Shown: piece by piece, positions 11,428 to 22,398 of the stretch
How positions within the stretch are numbered: position 1 is the stretch's first letter
Layout: every line of letters begins with the position of its first letter
NCBI GenBank assembly: GCA_025094145.1
Contig: JALLLS010000031.1
Coordinates: 1 to 64,000, forward strand
Direction: 5' to 3'
DNA length: 64,000 nt
DNA from: Spinellus fusiger
Taxonomy: Eukaryota; Mucoromycota; Mucoromycetes; Mucorales; Phycomycetaceae
Notes under the pieces: generated by a model
The model's database searches: none
What the model was told of the DNA's origin: nothing
What the model saw: only the letters and a program-made list of their open reading frames with translations
Position numbers and translations under genes: made by a program

Positions 11428-11498
11428 TGCCGTAACCTGGAATCGAACCAGGGTCAGCGCCGCCACAAGGCGATGTACTGCCACTATACTATCACGGC
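11428..11498 (-). tRNA. tRNA-His (anticodon GTG)
   Basis: The minus strand folds as a tRNA. The acceptor stem is GCCGTGA paired with TTACGGC plus discriminator A. The D arm is GTA...TAC around TAGTGGCAG. The anticodon loop is TTGTGGC on a GC-rich stem. The T arm is CCTGG-TTCGATT-CCAGG with a perfect 5-bp stem. The anticodon GTG reads His codons, and the D-loop GTATAGTGG is the one seen in fungal tRNA-His. No intron is present and no CCA is encoded, as expected in eukaryotes. The anticodon stem has one mismatched outer pair. A run of T (TTTT within 10 bases of the 3' end) can serve as the RNA polymerase III terminator. The gene sits between Tc1 remnants. Confidence 0.93.
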
Positions 11499-11695
11499 TT
11501 AACATGATTTATCGGTTACTAATTTGGACAGGATAATACCAACCCCGAAAGTAAAGACAGCAATAAGAGGAAACTGAGGATAACAAGGTCTGGACTGAAG
11601 CCCACGTAGATCAAAGAAGAATAGTAAAGAGAAGATAGAAGATAACTTTTATTTATTGAATTCACTTGATTATCTATACTAAATTCTACAGTGTA

Positions 11696-12548
11696 CAGTG
11701 GAGTAGCAAAAAAAAAAGATAGATTTCATATTATTAATATAGTGTTTTTCCTGTATCAAAAGGAATACAACATATTTTCTACTTTAATAAAGCTCATATT
11801 ATGTTAGAAAAAAGGCTATAGAATTCGTACATGTAATTTATTTTTACATTTACTTATAAAAAGTATTACAAATGTAGCTTTAATTATGGGTACTCCCACC
11901 CTTGTTCTTGATGACTTCTTGCATTTGTGCTGGCATTGTCTCAACCAAAGAATTCCATGTTTTTGGCTCAAAGAAATCCCAAGCTTCATATATTATGGTT
12001 TTGAGCTTGTCCATCTTGACAGAACTGTTGCATCTCTCCTGGACCTTGTCTTTCATCTGCATCCAAAGGTTTTCAATGGGGTTCAGATTGGGTGATTGAG
12101 CAGGCCACTCCAAACCATCAATTCCTATCTCTCTTTTCCAATCACTTGCTACAATACTTTTGTGAGTGGGTGCTCTGTCTTCCATCAATATTAAGTGGCA
12201 CTCTAGACCCCAGAAACGTAGCAATGCCTCTTTGTAGACTTTTTTGACAAAATCAACAGCCTTTTGTTCATCCTTCTCAAGCATCACTAGTTCTGACTTT
12301 TCACCATAACGAATGGCTCCCCAGACAATAACTAAGGATCTTCCGCTTTTGAATGTGGGAGCAAGACAATCTTTTTTGTAAGCTTCTCCATCCTTATGCC
12401 AAAGGTAAACCACTTGACTGTTCTTGCCTATTTCGAAACTACTGTCGTGTTCCAACTTCAATCCAAAGATTCTCAATAAATAGGTCAACACGAGTAGTGT
12501 GCTGTGACATGAGAATCCTCTATGAAAGCTTGAGTGCACACAGGTCAT
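11696..12548 (-). mobile_element. 5'-truncated Tc1/mariner element (copy D) with a long open transposase frame
   Basis: A 222-codon frame (12548-11880) encodes most of a DDE_3-type catalytic domain. Visible are S-F-E-I-G-K-N-S-Q after the first Asp block, a G-R-S-L-V-I-V-W-G-A-I block, and L-I-L-M-E-D-R-A-P-T-H-K-S with the second Asp. S-P-N-L-N-P-I-E-N-L-W carries the catalytic Glu, and the end reads V-I-K-N-K-G-G-S-T. The HTH half and the W-[ST]-D-E segment are missing or mutated (H-D-S-S-F), so it cannot transpose by itself. About 180 bp beyond the stop lies tgTACAGTGGAGTAGC followed by an A run, which looks like a Tc1 terminal repeat start next to TA. No matching repeat was found at the other end. 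This is the best preserved transposase of the cluster. Confidence 0.75.
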
Positions 12549-13903
12549 AACTCAGCCAACTAGAATATGTGTGGGTCATGTTTATTTGAGTGGGTTGTAT
12601 ACTCTCATTTTTATCCTTCTTTTCTATCTTTTTCTATCTTACCTGCATGGTGTAATGAACAATACGTTCGAATCATAAACTGAAGACTAACTAGCTTCCT
12701 CCTCTTGTTAAGGTATAAACGTGAGAATGTTGAGAATACTGTCTCCCTTTGTTTTTGTTTTGTTTTTGTTTTAGTCTTTTGTTCTTCTTAGACATTCAAA
12801 GTGGATATGCTTACACGGTATAGTTCACGGCTACTCAAAGGTGTATCTGGTCAAATTGCTATCCATTGTGTTGTTGCAATGTTAATTTGACTCATAAACA
12901 TATGTTTGAAGGGCGTAATCTTGCAGGTTTTGTCTCATTATTGCACTGGAGAGTTTTACTATAATTTATCTAGGTTTAACAGCTAGGGGCCTTTAGTCTT
13001 GTGAGCCAATTGATTAATGTGAAGGGGCTCGACCACAAGCCACTTATTTTAGCAGATGGAAGTCTGTAATCCTGCAAGCCGTGGATAACCTTGCCTATCT
13101 TATCAATGCGGGGGAGACCGATCACAAGCCATTTACCTTTATCTATTTTATGTACTGGGGTCATTTTAACACCATCACACATGGAAGCAGGTCTGATAAA
13201 CTTATCATTTGGTGGTTCTTACCCGGACAGGTAAGGAAAAAGACAAGAGAAATGGCAGAACAAGAAATATCTTATCTCTTTTGATGTTGTTGTTATTGTT
13301 CTTAGACACCCAAGGTGGATATCTGTGTATTTCATGGCTATCTATGATATTGGTACGCTTGGTATTTGATTCAGTCTTCATTATTGTAGTGACAAGGATC
13401 AGTCCAAAGCATAACCTGACTAGAGTATGATGAGTGTGAGAGAGAATAGATAAAGAGGTAAGTCAAATTGACATGAAAGAAAGACTAATAACTTTTTGCT
13501 CTTGTTAAATAGAACTCGTAAAAGAACTAGTAGCTGCTGAGATAAGATTCATTGAACTTGAAAAAGTGTGTATTATGCCGCCGTATTCCCTTGAGCTGAA
13601 TTAGCCTCGTGGAAGAAGAAAACCTATTCAGTCGTGCTGTTGAAGCCCGACATTTGGTGGTTCATAAAGGTCTTTTTGAATTTACTTGATATCCAAAGAA
13701 TAGGGCTCGTTATTGTCTTGAGGATATCCTGTAGTGTAATACAGTGAGTTATTTTTTTAAATAAATAAATAAAAACACACATTTCAGGTTTTAGATCTTC
13801 CGAACAAAGAAATAAAAATGCCACAAATATATATATTATTCTCTTATTCTACTACCTTTTCACCCTATGTTGGATCCTAATGAAGGACTGGTATTTATAG
13901 GGT
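12549..13903. other. Unassigned repeats between Tc1 pieces
   Basis: No gene is supported. Two diverged copies of a short block occur about 515 bp apart (12782-12815 and 13297-13330; both contain cttagacaYYcaaRgtggatat). A second block containing gctcttgttaa-like sequence (12690-12715 and 13490-13515) is also duplicated. Two similar segments around 13030 and 13115 share accacaagccactta/atcacaagccattta. These look like remains of an older repeat element that I could not name. Confidence 0.35.
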
Positions 13904-14118
13904 CTTGGTCTAAGCTCAATAGAGCACCTTTGGAACACCTTTGACTGTGAGGTTCAAAAGAAGATGACTGTCTAAAGTACTCTTAGGGATCTGTAGGCTG
14001 TCCTGTTGCTTGAATGGCAAAAAGAACACCCTTAGAAAAGATTAACGGCCTTATTGAGAGCATGTCTAGGAGATATATTGCTGTTATTGAAGCAAAGGGT
14101 GGCAGTACCAACTACTAA
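13904..14118 (+). mobile_element. C-terminal Tc1 fragment (copy E)
   Basis: The plus strand gives L-S-S-I-E-H-L-W-N-T-F-D (around the catalytic Glu) at about 13910, then after a frameshift a final stretch S-M-S-R-R-Y-I-A-V-I-E-A-K-G-G-S-T-N-Y and a stop at 14118. The N-terminal two thirds are absent. It is a separate insertion from copies A-D by sequence. Confidence 0.7.
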
Positions 14119-14173
14119 TAATTTTTGTATATTAAACTTATATCTATTCTTCTGATGAACTTATCCATATTCT

Positions 14174-14722
14174 CTATAGGTCTAGAGGCTCTACTGTCTG
14201 TTCAATGTATCTTATCATAACAAACAAGTCAAAGGACATGTTACATAAGACAGAGTTGTATGATTTAAAACCTGAACATTCTTCTTTTAATTTATTCTCA
14301 AAGATAAGATAAGATAAGATACTTTGAACTGTACTATAGCTTTTATCTGCACTCGACTGTGTGGCCTTTACCTTCTCAACTACATCTGTAACTGTCATTC
14401 TGTCTTTTATAGCTTCATCTTTGGGGATCAGGTTCAATTGGAATAGGCTGTGACTCCTTGTCATCTATCAAGGTAGTTCAATTCCTCAAACTAGACTCAT
14501 CTCCTTCATTCACAATTGAATCCATGGCTTCACTATTCTCTTTTGTGGTGATTCCAACCTTAACCACCTTTCATTTTCATCATACATCAATGGATCATTC
14601 AAGTTCCGCCATCTGGAGTGGTTGGCACTGTATAAAATATCTCTTCAGGGGCAAAAAAAAAAACCACAGACACGGATACAGAAACAGGAGGATAGGACTT
14701 GCAGGTTGTTGTGACTCTTGAC
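14174..14722 (-). pseudogene. Possible decayed coding segment, divergent to the mannosyltransferase gene
   Basis: Minus-strand frames contain stretches with coding-like composition separated by stops and frame changes. Examples are A-P-E-E-I-F-Y-T-V-P-T-T-P-D-G-G-T (about 14600-14650), N-D-P-L-M-Y-D-E-N-E-R-W, D-D-K-E-S-Q-P-I-P-I-E-P-D-P and D-E-A-I-K-D-R-M-T-V-T-D-V-V-E-K. I do not recognise the family. It may be a dead gene, or just promoter DNA of the neighbouring gene with chance open frames. Confidence 0.25.
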
Positions 14723-14733
14723 ATTTTTGGCTC

Positions 14734-17700
14734 ATGGCTTCTTCTCCTGCACCAAGGCAGCGAAAGCCACCCCATGCGACACCCATGACGGCTGCTGCTA
14801 CCAGTACTCATAGTAGAGAAGAGAAAGAGAAGAAAAAGGCAGTACACTCAACAGAAACAACGCGTGGAGACACTTGTACTGCTGTTGCTGTTGGTGTGTT
14901 GGCTATACTTGTACGCTACTACCTTATTGCCCACCCTCACCAAGTTGTGTAAGCATAAAGAGACAGAAGAAAGAGAAGAAAGAGAAGAAGAAGAGGGTTC
15001 TTATTCCTACTAGCTTTGATGAGGTCCACTTTGGTACTTTTGCAGGAAAATACATTCGCAACGAGTTCTTCTTTGATGTTCATCCACCTGTAAGTCATGG
15101 TACTGTAACAACAACAACAACAGCAACAACAAAAGATGTGAATATGGAGAATAATCCTACTGTACACTTAGTTGGCAAAAATGTTGATTGCTCTGACAGC
15201 ACAGTGGGCAGGCTATGATGGGTCCTTTGACTTTAGTACCATTGGAAAGTGAGTCTTATCTCTCTCTCTTTTCCATCTTTTCCATCTCTTGTCTGTTTAA
15301 CCTGTTGTGCGTAGTGAGTACGTAGATGTGCCTTATACTGTGATGCGTGGAGTAGGTGCAGGCGTGGGTGCTCTTCTTGCTCCTATGGCTTATGTGACAC
15401 TGCGAGAGGGCGGCCACTCTTTCTTTGCTGCTCTATTGGCTGCTCTGGCTGTGTGTTTTGGTAATGACAAGAAGCAATGCAATGGTTGGGTTGACAAAGA
15501 ACAGAAAACAGTCTAGTGACCAACAACAGACTCATTATGTTGGATTCCTACCTGCTGTTCTTTACTGCTTTTACAGTCATGGCGTGGGCTAAATTCCATC
15601 GACAGGCACAAAGGTAGGTCATTCTGTTGGCAGAGAGACAGAGACAGAGCACAGACTCATGGGTTGGAGTATCTTTTTAGACCCTTCCAAAGAGCATGGT
15701 GGAAATGGCTTACATTAACAGGCATGGGGTTGGGATTTACAGTCAGTTGTAAATGGGTGGGTCTGTTTGTTATTGCCACTGTAGGCTGTTCCACTGTAAA
15801 GGACTTGTGGCGACTGTGGGGTGATTTGAGAGTGACCAGTGTAAGTTATCCCCAACACACACACACACACACACAAAGGATCAATCCATGGGCTCATACT
15901 GTAGGTTGTATGCTGTATATACTGTATGGTATCTGTTGGGGTGACAATAGCCTACCTTTCTTCGTCATTTGGCAGCACGCAGTCTATGCTTAATCATGGT
16001 GCCTTGTCTATTGTACACGAGTCTGTTCTTTGTGCATTTTCAGTGGTTGGTCTATGCAGGAGAAGGAGACATGCACATGTCTACACCCTTTCAACAGAGT
16101 CTTCAAGGCCACGAAGTCCCTGATACGCCTGTGGGTAGGTCCACGCCCACAAACAATAGTTTACTCATCCATACAATAATGACAGATGTTGTATATGGAT
16201 CAAGAGTCATTATCCGCCATTTAGCAACGCAGGGAGGCTATCTTCATTCTCACAATGCATCGTATCCACTAGGCAGTAAGCGTAAGTTCTCCCCCTCCCA
16301 ATGTGTATCACCCTAAGAAGAAGATTAGGGTAGAATAGAGATGGAGAACACTAACACACTTATATATATATATATATATACATACATATATCTGGGACTA
16401 CAAACAGAACAACAAGTGACTCTGTATCCTCACCACGATATCAACAATGTATGGATCATTAGAAAGATGGATTCTACAGTGCCAAGCGACAAGGGCGATA
16501 TTCTTGGTTCTGATCATCGTTGGCTTGAATGGGTACGCCATGGAGACATCATTCGCTTAGAACATGAAGCCACACAACCCCATAAACTCCACAGCCACGA
16601 TGTCCGTGCACCAGTAACAGACTACGACTATCACCGAGAAGTGAGGTAACGTGTGTTTATTCTTCATGGCCCTGTCTCCTTGTGCTAAATGTCTTGTTTG
16701 AACAGTGGCTATGGATTCCCCAACTATGAGGGAGACGCCAACGACTATTGGAGAGTGGACATACTAGAGCCACACCATCCTAAGGATTCTCACTTGGAGG
16801 CCATGCATAGTAAATTCCGTCTTGTCCATATTGCACAGAACTGTGCCTTGTTCTCTCACCAAGTGGCACTGCCAGAGTGGGGATTTGGCCAGCAAGAAGT
16901 CACCTGCATGCAGAGTGCACAAAAGCCAAAGTCACTGTGGATGATAGAGTTCACTGAACACCCACAATGTAGGTCGTGTGTGGGCTATGTGTGGGCCATT
17001 CTATTCATCATCCCACTCTCTTTGTGTATCTTTTCCTCCCCCTCCAGTGCCTGATTCTACCGTCATGGTCAATTACAAAATCCCTGGGTTTTGGGCAAAG
17101 TTCAAGGAAATGCATGCTGTGATGTGGCATGTCAATGCTGGACTCACAGGCACCCATCCTTACGAATCCCGTCCCTCGACTTGGCCCATGCTCCAGTCAG
17201 GCATCTCCTTCTGGGCAGGTCGTGAAGGACATATCTTCTACATTGGCAATCCCATGGTCTACTGGGCCTCCACTGTGGCTGTGTTCACCTTTGGCTTTCT
17301 TGTCTTCTTTTTCCGTGTACAGACACAACTGGGGCGCCCCGAGAGATTCCCTGTCCAGCGTCCCTTTTATGAACAATCCGCTGGATTCTATAGTATGGGC
17401 TGGGTGTTCCATTATGTGCCATTTTACTTTATGAAGCGTCAGTTGTTTCTGCACCACTACCTCCCTGCCCTGTACTTTGCCATTCTTGTCTTGGCTGTGG
17501 GGGTGGATCTTGTGTTTCTGCGGTTGTCGCATGCTCGCCAGTGGATGGTGACTACTGTCTTGGCGTTTATTATTGTGTATAGCTTCTGGGTGTTTTCTCC
17601 CTTGTCGTATGGGACTCCCTGGACACGCGAAGAGTGCTGGGAGGCTACATGGGTGCCTACATGGGAGTTTGGATGCGAGAGGTATATTTCTCACGAGCAT

Positions 17701-17784
17701 CCTGTTTTGCCCTTGGGTGGATCTAGTACAGAATCCCCGGCCATGGCATTGCCACTCACTGAGAGTGCTCTTTTTTCTACATAA
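14734..17784 (+). CDS. PMT2: Protein O-mannosyltransferase, PMT family (PMT2-like)
   Basis: This is a dolichyl-phosphate-mannose:protein O-mannosyltransferase, an ER multispanning enzyme that starts O-mannosylation on Ser/Thr of secreted proteins. I join 11 exons: 14734-14948, 15014-15089, 15172-15248, 15315-15460, 15505-15613, 15681-15840, 15951-16134, 16186-16281, 16408-16645, 16706-16968 and 17048-17784. All introns are GT-AG, and the total is 2301 bases (766 aa), within the family's usual length. Near the N-terminus F-D-E-V-H-F-G carries the Asp-Glu of the first luminal loop. F-D-V-H-P-P-L-A-K, S-L-V-T-N-N-R-L-I-M-L-D-S and K-W-V-G-L-F follow. The MIR region shows G-G-Y-L-H-S-H, Q-Q-Q-V-T-L-Y-P-H and L-H-S-H-D-V-R. 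The C-terminal membrane part has H-H-Y-L-P-A-L-Y-F. The MIR motifs favour the PMT2/POMT2 branch over PMT1 or PMT4, but that assignment is from memory of the family. Confidence 0.9.
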
Positions 17785-18183
17785 TATTTGTTATTCTATT
17801 ATTATTATTATCTGTTATAAAGAAAGAGTCTTTAAAAAAGTATCATGAAAAAGGCTATATATAGTATATATAGTATATATATTGTATTATATATATGTTT
17901 ATTATTATTATTATGATGGTGATGATGATGACATCCATCTTAGTCTTTTATAATTTGGGACAATGGAAAATAAGGTGCTTATTTGTTAATAAGAAATAAA
18001 TGCCTACCCATAGAAAGATAGATAGATAGAGAAAAAAGAAAGAAAAAATATAACAAAAGAAGGAGCATAAAAGAAATAGATATATAGATATATAGATATA
18101 TAGATATATAGATATATAGATATATAAAAGACAGTATACATAGTACAATAGGAAGGTGTATGTGTGAGTGAGGTGTATGTGTG

Positions 18184-18214
<31 letters not shown>

Positions 18215-18332
18215 TTTCTTTTTTCTTTTTTTCTTTTCTTCTTCTTTGGCTTAACAATGGGTTTGTTCATCTACTTGTACATGTCTATACACACCTATAG
18301 TCTAGGTGATATCCACACAGGATTGAAGCAGT
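17785..18332. repeat. Dense microsatellite spacer between convergent genes
   Basis: The 3' ends of the mannosyltransferase (+) and RGS (-) genes face each other across tata-rich repeats (17855-17895), ATT/ATG runs (17900-17930), gata units (18015-18030), an eight-base atatagat-type array (18075-18126), gtgtgagt units and a (TG)n run (18185-18213) followed by a pyrimidine tract. ORFs on either strand here are repeat artefacts. Confidence 0.8.
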
Positions 18333-19048
18333 CTACTCTGATGTCTGTGAGCCTTCTTCTTCTTTACTTGTCATCTCACGGTACTGAGTCGTCTGAACAA
18401 ACTTGGGAAGAGTGTCCTGTGCCATGGTCCTACACACATGCTCACTCACACTGGAGTACATGTCCAGCAGTTCTTGAAGACAGGCATCTGTCACTGTATG
18501 CACTGCCATCTTGGAGGCATCTCCCACAGGCTGTAGTGTAGACCCCATCGCACTAAAGGGTGCATGGGCAGCTGTGGACTCTACTGGCTTTACAAAATAC
18601 AGGCTGGCGTAGTGGACAATCTCCTGTCGTAGAACATGATTGATATTCACTTCAGAGGGTGCACATGGACTCAGGTAGGTGATGTACATCTTGTAGCACT
18701 GGGTGTTCCATAGCAGTCTACGCAGATGGGGTTCTGCATACCATTTCTTATGCAGACGGTAATAGTCGAACCAAAAGCAGATGTTTTCTTCACAGAAGTT
18801 GGCCTTCATGAATTCCCGCAGACAGAGACGCAGCAGGGGGTCGTTGAGGATGTGTTGGAGGCGGGTGTAGTTGGAGGCGGTAGGAGTGTCGCTGTCCATG
18901 GGAGATAGGATTCTGCCCATGGGAGATGGGACCCTGACAGGCGGTATTTCTGCAGCAGGCAGGATTGTCGTGTAGCCACTGTCACTAGAGGATCCCGAGG
19001 GTGTTCGCATGCGTTTGGAGGAATTGAAGGAGTTGAAGGTGGCGAGAG

Positions 19049-19080
<32 letters not shown>

Positions 19081-20279
19081 GGTAGGGTGGACATGCCGCC
19101 TGTGTCGACTCCCATGGAGGAGAGGGGTGCCGTCTCCTTTGTTAGCACAGGAGCATCCCAGCCTAGACATTGGCAGCCTCTTTCTGTGACATAGTAGATA
19201 GCATGGCGTGTTGTTTTAAACAGCATGTCGTTGGCAGAAGTGTCCTTGTCAGTGGTCGGCTTGATCCACCCACAGAGAATGAATTCAGAGGCTACCATTT
19301 CTGCCTCTCTACGGTGAATGACGGTGGTGGACTCACACAGCCAATCGACACACTGTGAGCCATAAAAGGCGTGTTCATAAGTCTTCATCTGCTGGTTATC
19401 AATGCCTACACACAGTGGATTAACTCTATTCTATTTTCTATAGCATGATGGAGGTGGGTGTTAGTGTGATTGTCCTAGGCTCCATGGCAGCAATAGAGTC
19501 CATGCCACATCTGCTTACCTAGTGGATGCTTCCTGTAGTGGAGGGCTACTATCAAGGGAGGAGATGCACCTAATAGACTAGAACTTTACTACGCTTCTTA
19601 CCATTCACCTCGTCTGTCAACAACACATCACAGGGAATGTCCTGCACCATGTGTTGGAAGGCAGCAAATATACTTGTGCGTGTGAATGCGAGGGTGTCTT
19701 CTTTATCATTCTGTCGGTCCAACACCACCACACGAATGAACTGAGTTTGGAGAGAGTTGCTTGAAGATGATCCACAGGAATATGTGCCCTCCTGCTAAAA
19801 TGCTGGACCATGCATTTGCCCTTACAGGTGAGCACCCAAATAGCCTTGTTCTGTATCAACCGATTCAATGGATCTGCAGCATTGTCAATCAGACACGCAC
19901 TGAGGAACAGCTGGCATAGGAATTTGGCCATGTCCCTTGTCATACTAAACGTAGTGGTTGTCTTAGTAGACACCTGTCGAGACACATTGTGGGGGTCTGG
20001 CATACGAAAGAGATGGGTGAATTGGAGATGGCTGAGGGTCTCAATGGCTTCTTCTGTAGTAAAACTCCCAGGATAGGACCGGAAGAACACTCTATGGTCT
20101 GTCAGTGGTCTTTGGATGATAAACGCAGCAAGAAGATCATGCAAATCCTACAGGAATAGAAATAATGCTCAATGTCTGTGGGTGCATGGCTTATCTTCTA
20201 CTTTAGCATGGGGCCTTCCATCACTAGTGACTCGCATTCTACTCGTGTAGGTGGAGAGACTGTTCAGAGTGTTTGGCAT
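18333..20279 (-). CDS. Regulator of G-protein signalling with DEP domain (Sst2/FlbA type)
   Basis: This should accelerate GTP hydrolysis by a heterotrimeric G-alpha at the plasma membrane. Exons (minus): 20279-20202, 20147-19602, 19548-19519 and 19405-18333. A 35-base GT-AG segment inside the second (19775-19741) must be skipped to keep frame, giving about 563 aa; otherwise that site is a frameshift. The N-terminal fungal repeat region shows S-R-M-R-V-T-S-D-G-R-P and later I-W-V-L-T-C-K-G-K-C, typical of the Sst2/FlbA N-terminus. A DEP domain (from K-T-Y-E-H-A-F-Y-G-S through V-D-W-L) follows. A Ser/Pro linker holds an Ala-His dipeptide repeat (19050-19080). The C-terminal RGS box has H-I-L-N-D-P-L-L-R, F-C-E-E-N-I-C-F-W and D-T-L-P-K-F-V-Q-T. 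The order DEP then RGS and the length match fungal Sst2/FlbA proteins. It lies head-to-tail with PGK1, 292 bp apart. Confidence 0.88.
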
Positions 20280-20571
20280 AGTGATAAAGAAGAACAGGTG
20301 GTTTTTTTATTGATCTTTTTCAGGAGTATCCAAACTTAGTGTCGTACTGAATTCCGTTTTACACCAAACTCAACTTCCCCAAATAGAAAAAAAACCAAAT
20401 AAACCCAATAAACCCAATAAGAAATAGAAATAGAAATATAAAATAAAAAAATAAAAAAAATAAAAAAATGGCATGGTTTCTTTTTCATTCAAATAGGATC
20501 TTATTTTGCTTGTTGAGGGTGTATCGGGGGCTGAAATGAAGGGTGTGTCGGGGTGTTTATAGTCTCGACAG

Positions 20572-21920
20572 TCATTGGGTGGACAGGGCAGCGACACCAG
20601 GCAGTTCCTTGCCCTCCAGCAGCTCCAGAGAAGCACCACCACCTGTGGAGATGTGACTGATTTTACCCTCAGCATTCCAGTTCAGGGCAGCAGTAGCAGT
20701 GTCGCCTCCACCCACAACAGTCACAGCACCATTCTTGGTGGCCTCAATGACAGCCTCAAGAGCAGATCGTGTTCCGCTGGCAAACTTCTCAAACTCAAAG
20801 ACACCTGTAGGGCCATTCCAGAGAATGGTCTTGGACTTGAGGATCTCCTCACGGAAGATGGCGTTGGACTCCTTGCCACAGTCAAGACCCATCAGGTGAT
20901 CAGCAATGCCCTGGGCATCTGTAGCATAGCCAGTGGTGGCATCAGGGGAAAAGGCATCAGCAGTCACATAGTCCACAGGGAAGACAAGCTTCACATTCTT
21001 GGCCTTGGCCTTTTCCACCAGGGACTGGACAAGCTCAGCACCCGAGGCATCAAACAAGGAAGTGCCAATCTTGACATTCTCCAGTGTCTTTTTGAAGGTG
21101 AAGCTCATGCCGCCACAGATGATGAGGGTGTTGACCTTGTCGAGGATGCTCTCAATCAGCTTGATCTTGTCCGACACCTTGGCACTGTAACACATTCACA
21201 TCAGCAACCCCACGATGTGTTGGCAGGACTTACCCTCCGAGAATAGCAAGGAAGGGACGCTCAGGGTTCTCAAGCACCTTGGCAAAGTACTCGAGCTCTT
21301 TCTTCATCAAGAAGCCAGAAGCACGGACAGACAGATCCACACCCACCATGGAGGAGTGGGCACGGTGGGCAGTACCAAAGGCATCGTTCACATACACATC
21401 AGCCAGACGCGTCAAGGAGGCACGGAAGGCCTTGACCTTGTCTGCATCTGCCTTGACCTTGGTGTTGTTCTCATCCTTGCGAGATCCCTCTTCTTCAATG
21501 TGGAAGCGCAGGTTCTCGAGAAGAATCACCTGGCCGTTGGTGGCTTCACTGCACACCTTTTCAACAGCAGGACCCACACAGTTGTCGAGGAACTGGACAG
21601 GCTTCTCCAACAGTCTCTCGAGTTCCTTGGCAACAGGAGCCAGGGAGTACTCGGTGTTGACCTGGCCATTGGGACGACCCAAGTGGGACATGAGGATAAC
21701 AGCACTGGCTCCGTGTTTGAGGACATGCTGGACCGTAGGAAGGGCCTGGACAATGCGGTTGTTGTTGGTGATGGTGTTGCCCTTCAAAGGGACGTTGAAG
21801 TCCACACTGTGGTGATGTGTGAGTCTCCAAGACAAGTGTCCATTGCAGTCCTTACCGAATAAGCACGCGTTTGCCTTGGACGCTGACGTCATGGATAGAG
21901 AGTTTGTTAGAGAGAGACAT
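20572..21920 (-). CDS. PGK1: Phosphoglycerate kinase
   Basis: This cytosolic glycolytic enzyme transfers phosphate from 1,3-bisphosphoglycerate to ADP. Three exons (21920-21856, 21806-21234, 21184-20572; introns of 49 bases each, both GT-AG) give 1251 bases, 416 aa, exactly the eukaryotic PGK length. The N-terminus reads [12 protein letters not shown] then V-D-F-N-V-P-L, the substrate-binding start of domain 1. [18 protein letters not shown] and [10 protein letters not shown] follow. The nucleotide domain has [10 protein letters not shown] and the glycine-rich [10 protein letters not shown], and near the end [13 protein letters not shown]. The coding sequence is visibly more GC-rich and biased than its neighbours, as expected for a highly expressed gene. 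Long plus-strand ORFs over the exons are antisense shadows. Confidence 0.98.
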
Positions 21921-22398
21921 TTTTTCCTTTTTATTTTATTTATTTATTTTATATATATATATATATCTATTTATATATAAAAGAAAGAAAGAAAAAAGTA
22001 GAAAGAGAAAGAAGAGACGTTTTTTCTTTTTTTCTTTTTCTTTTCCTTTTTTCCTTTCTGATCTTTCTTTCTTTTCTGCTTATTCCTTTTTAGGGTGTCA
22101 TAAGCTGCAGGCTATAACGCGTCATTTGAACTGACGTAAAAGAGATCCCTGTGACTTTATTCTCCACTTTAAATCCAGACCCATTTCAACCTCCTATCCC
22201 ACCCCAGAGTGACTTGTCAACAACGCCTACTTCTTCTCACGACGCCTGTGGACAATAGCAACAGCAACAACAGCAACAACAGCAACAACAGCAGCAACAG
22301 TGACGTTCACCGAGGAGGCTTCTTTCTCCCTCCCACCTAAAAGCCACAGAATCAGAATTCCCCTCCTGTCTCTTTTTTCCTAGACGTCTTTCCTACAG
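21921..22398 (-). promoter_or_regulatory. Upstream region of PGK1 with a CRE-like site and CAA/CAG repeats
   Basis: The region between PGK1 and the next minus-strand gene holds an AT microsatellite plus pyrimidine tract (21925-22080), a TGACGTAA box at 22132-22139 resembling an ATF/CREB bZIP site, and a CAA/CAG triplet run at about 22255-22300. The 5' untranslated leader of PGK1 must lie in the first part. The assignment as promoter follows from position; no TATA element is obvious. Confidence 0.45.

Noticed and set aside
17855..18260. Iron/cation transporter-like hydrophobic ORFs (66-92 codons, minus)
   Set aside because: Tyr/Ile/Leu runs come from tata, gata and TG microsatellites.
20575..21862. 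Long plus-strand ORFs of about 215-223 codons over PGK1
   Set aside because: They are antisense to the PGK1 exons, whose codon bias leaves other frames open. They have no recognisable domain.
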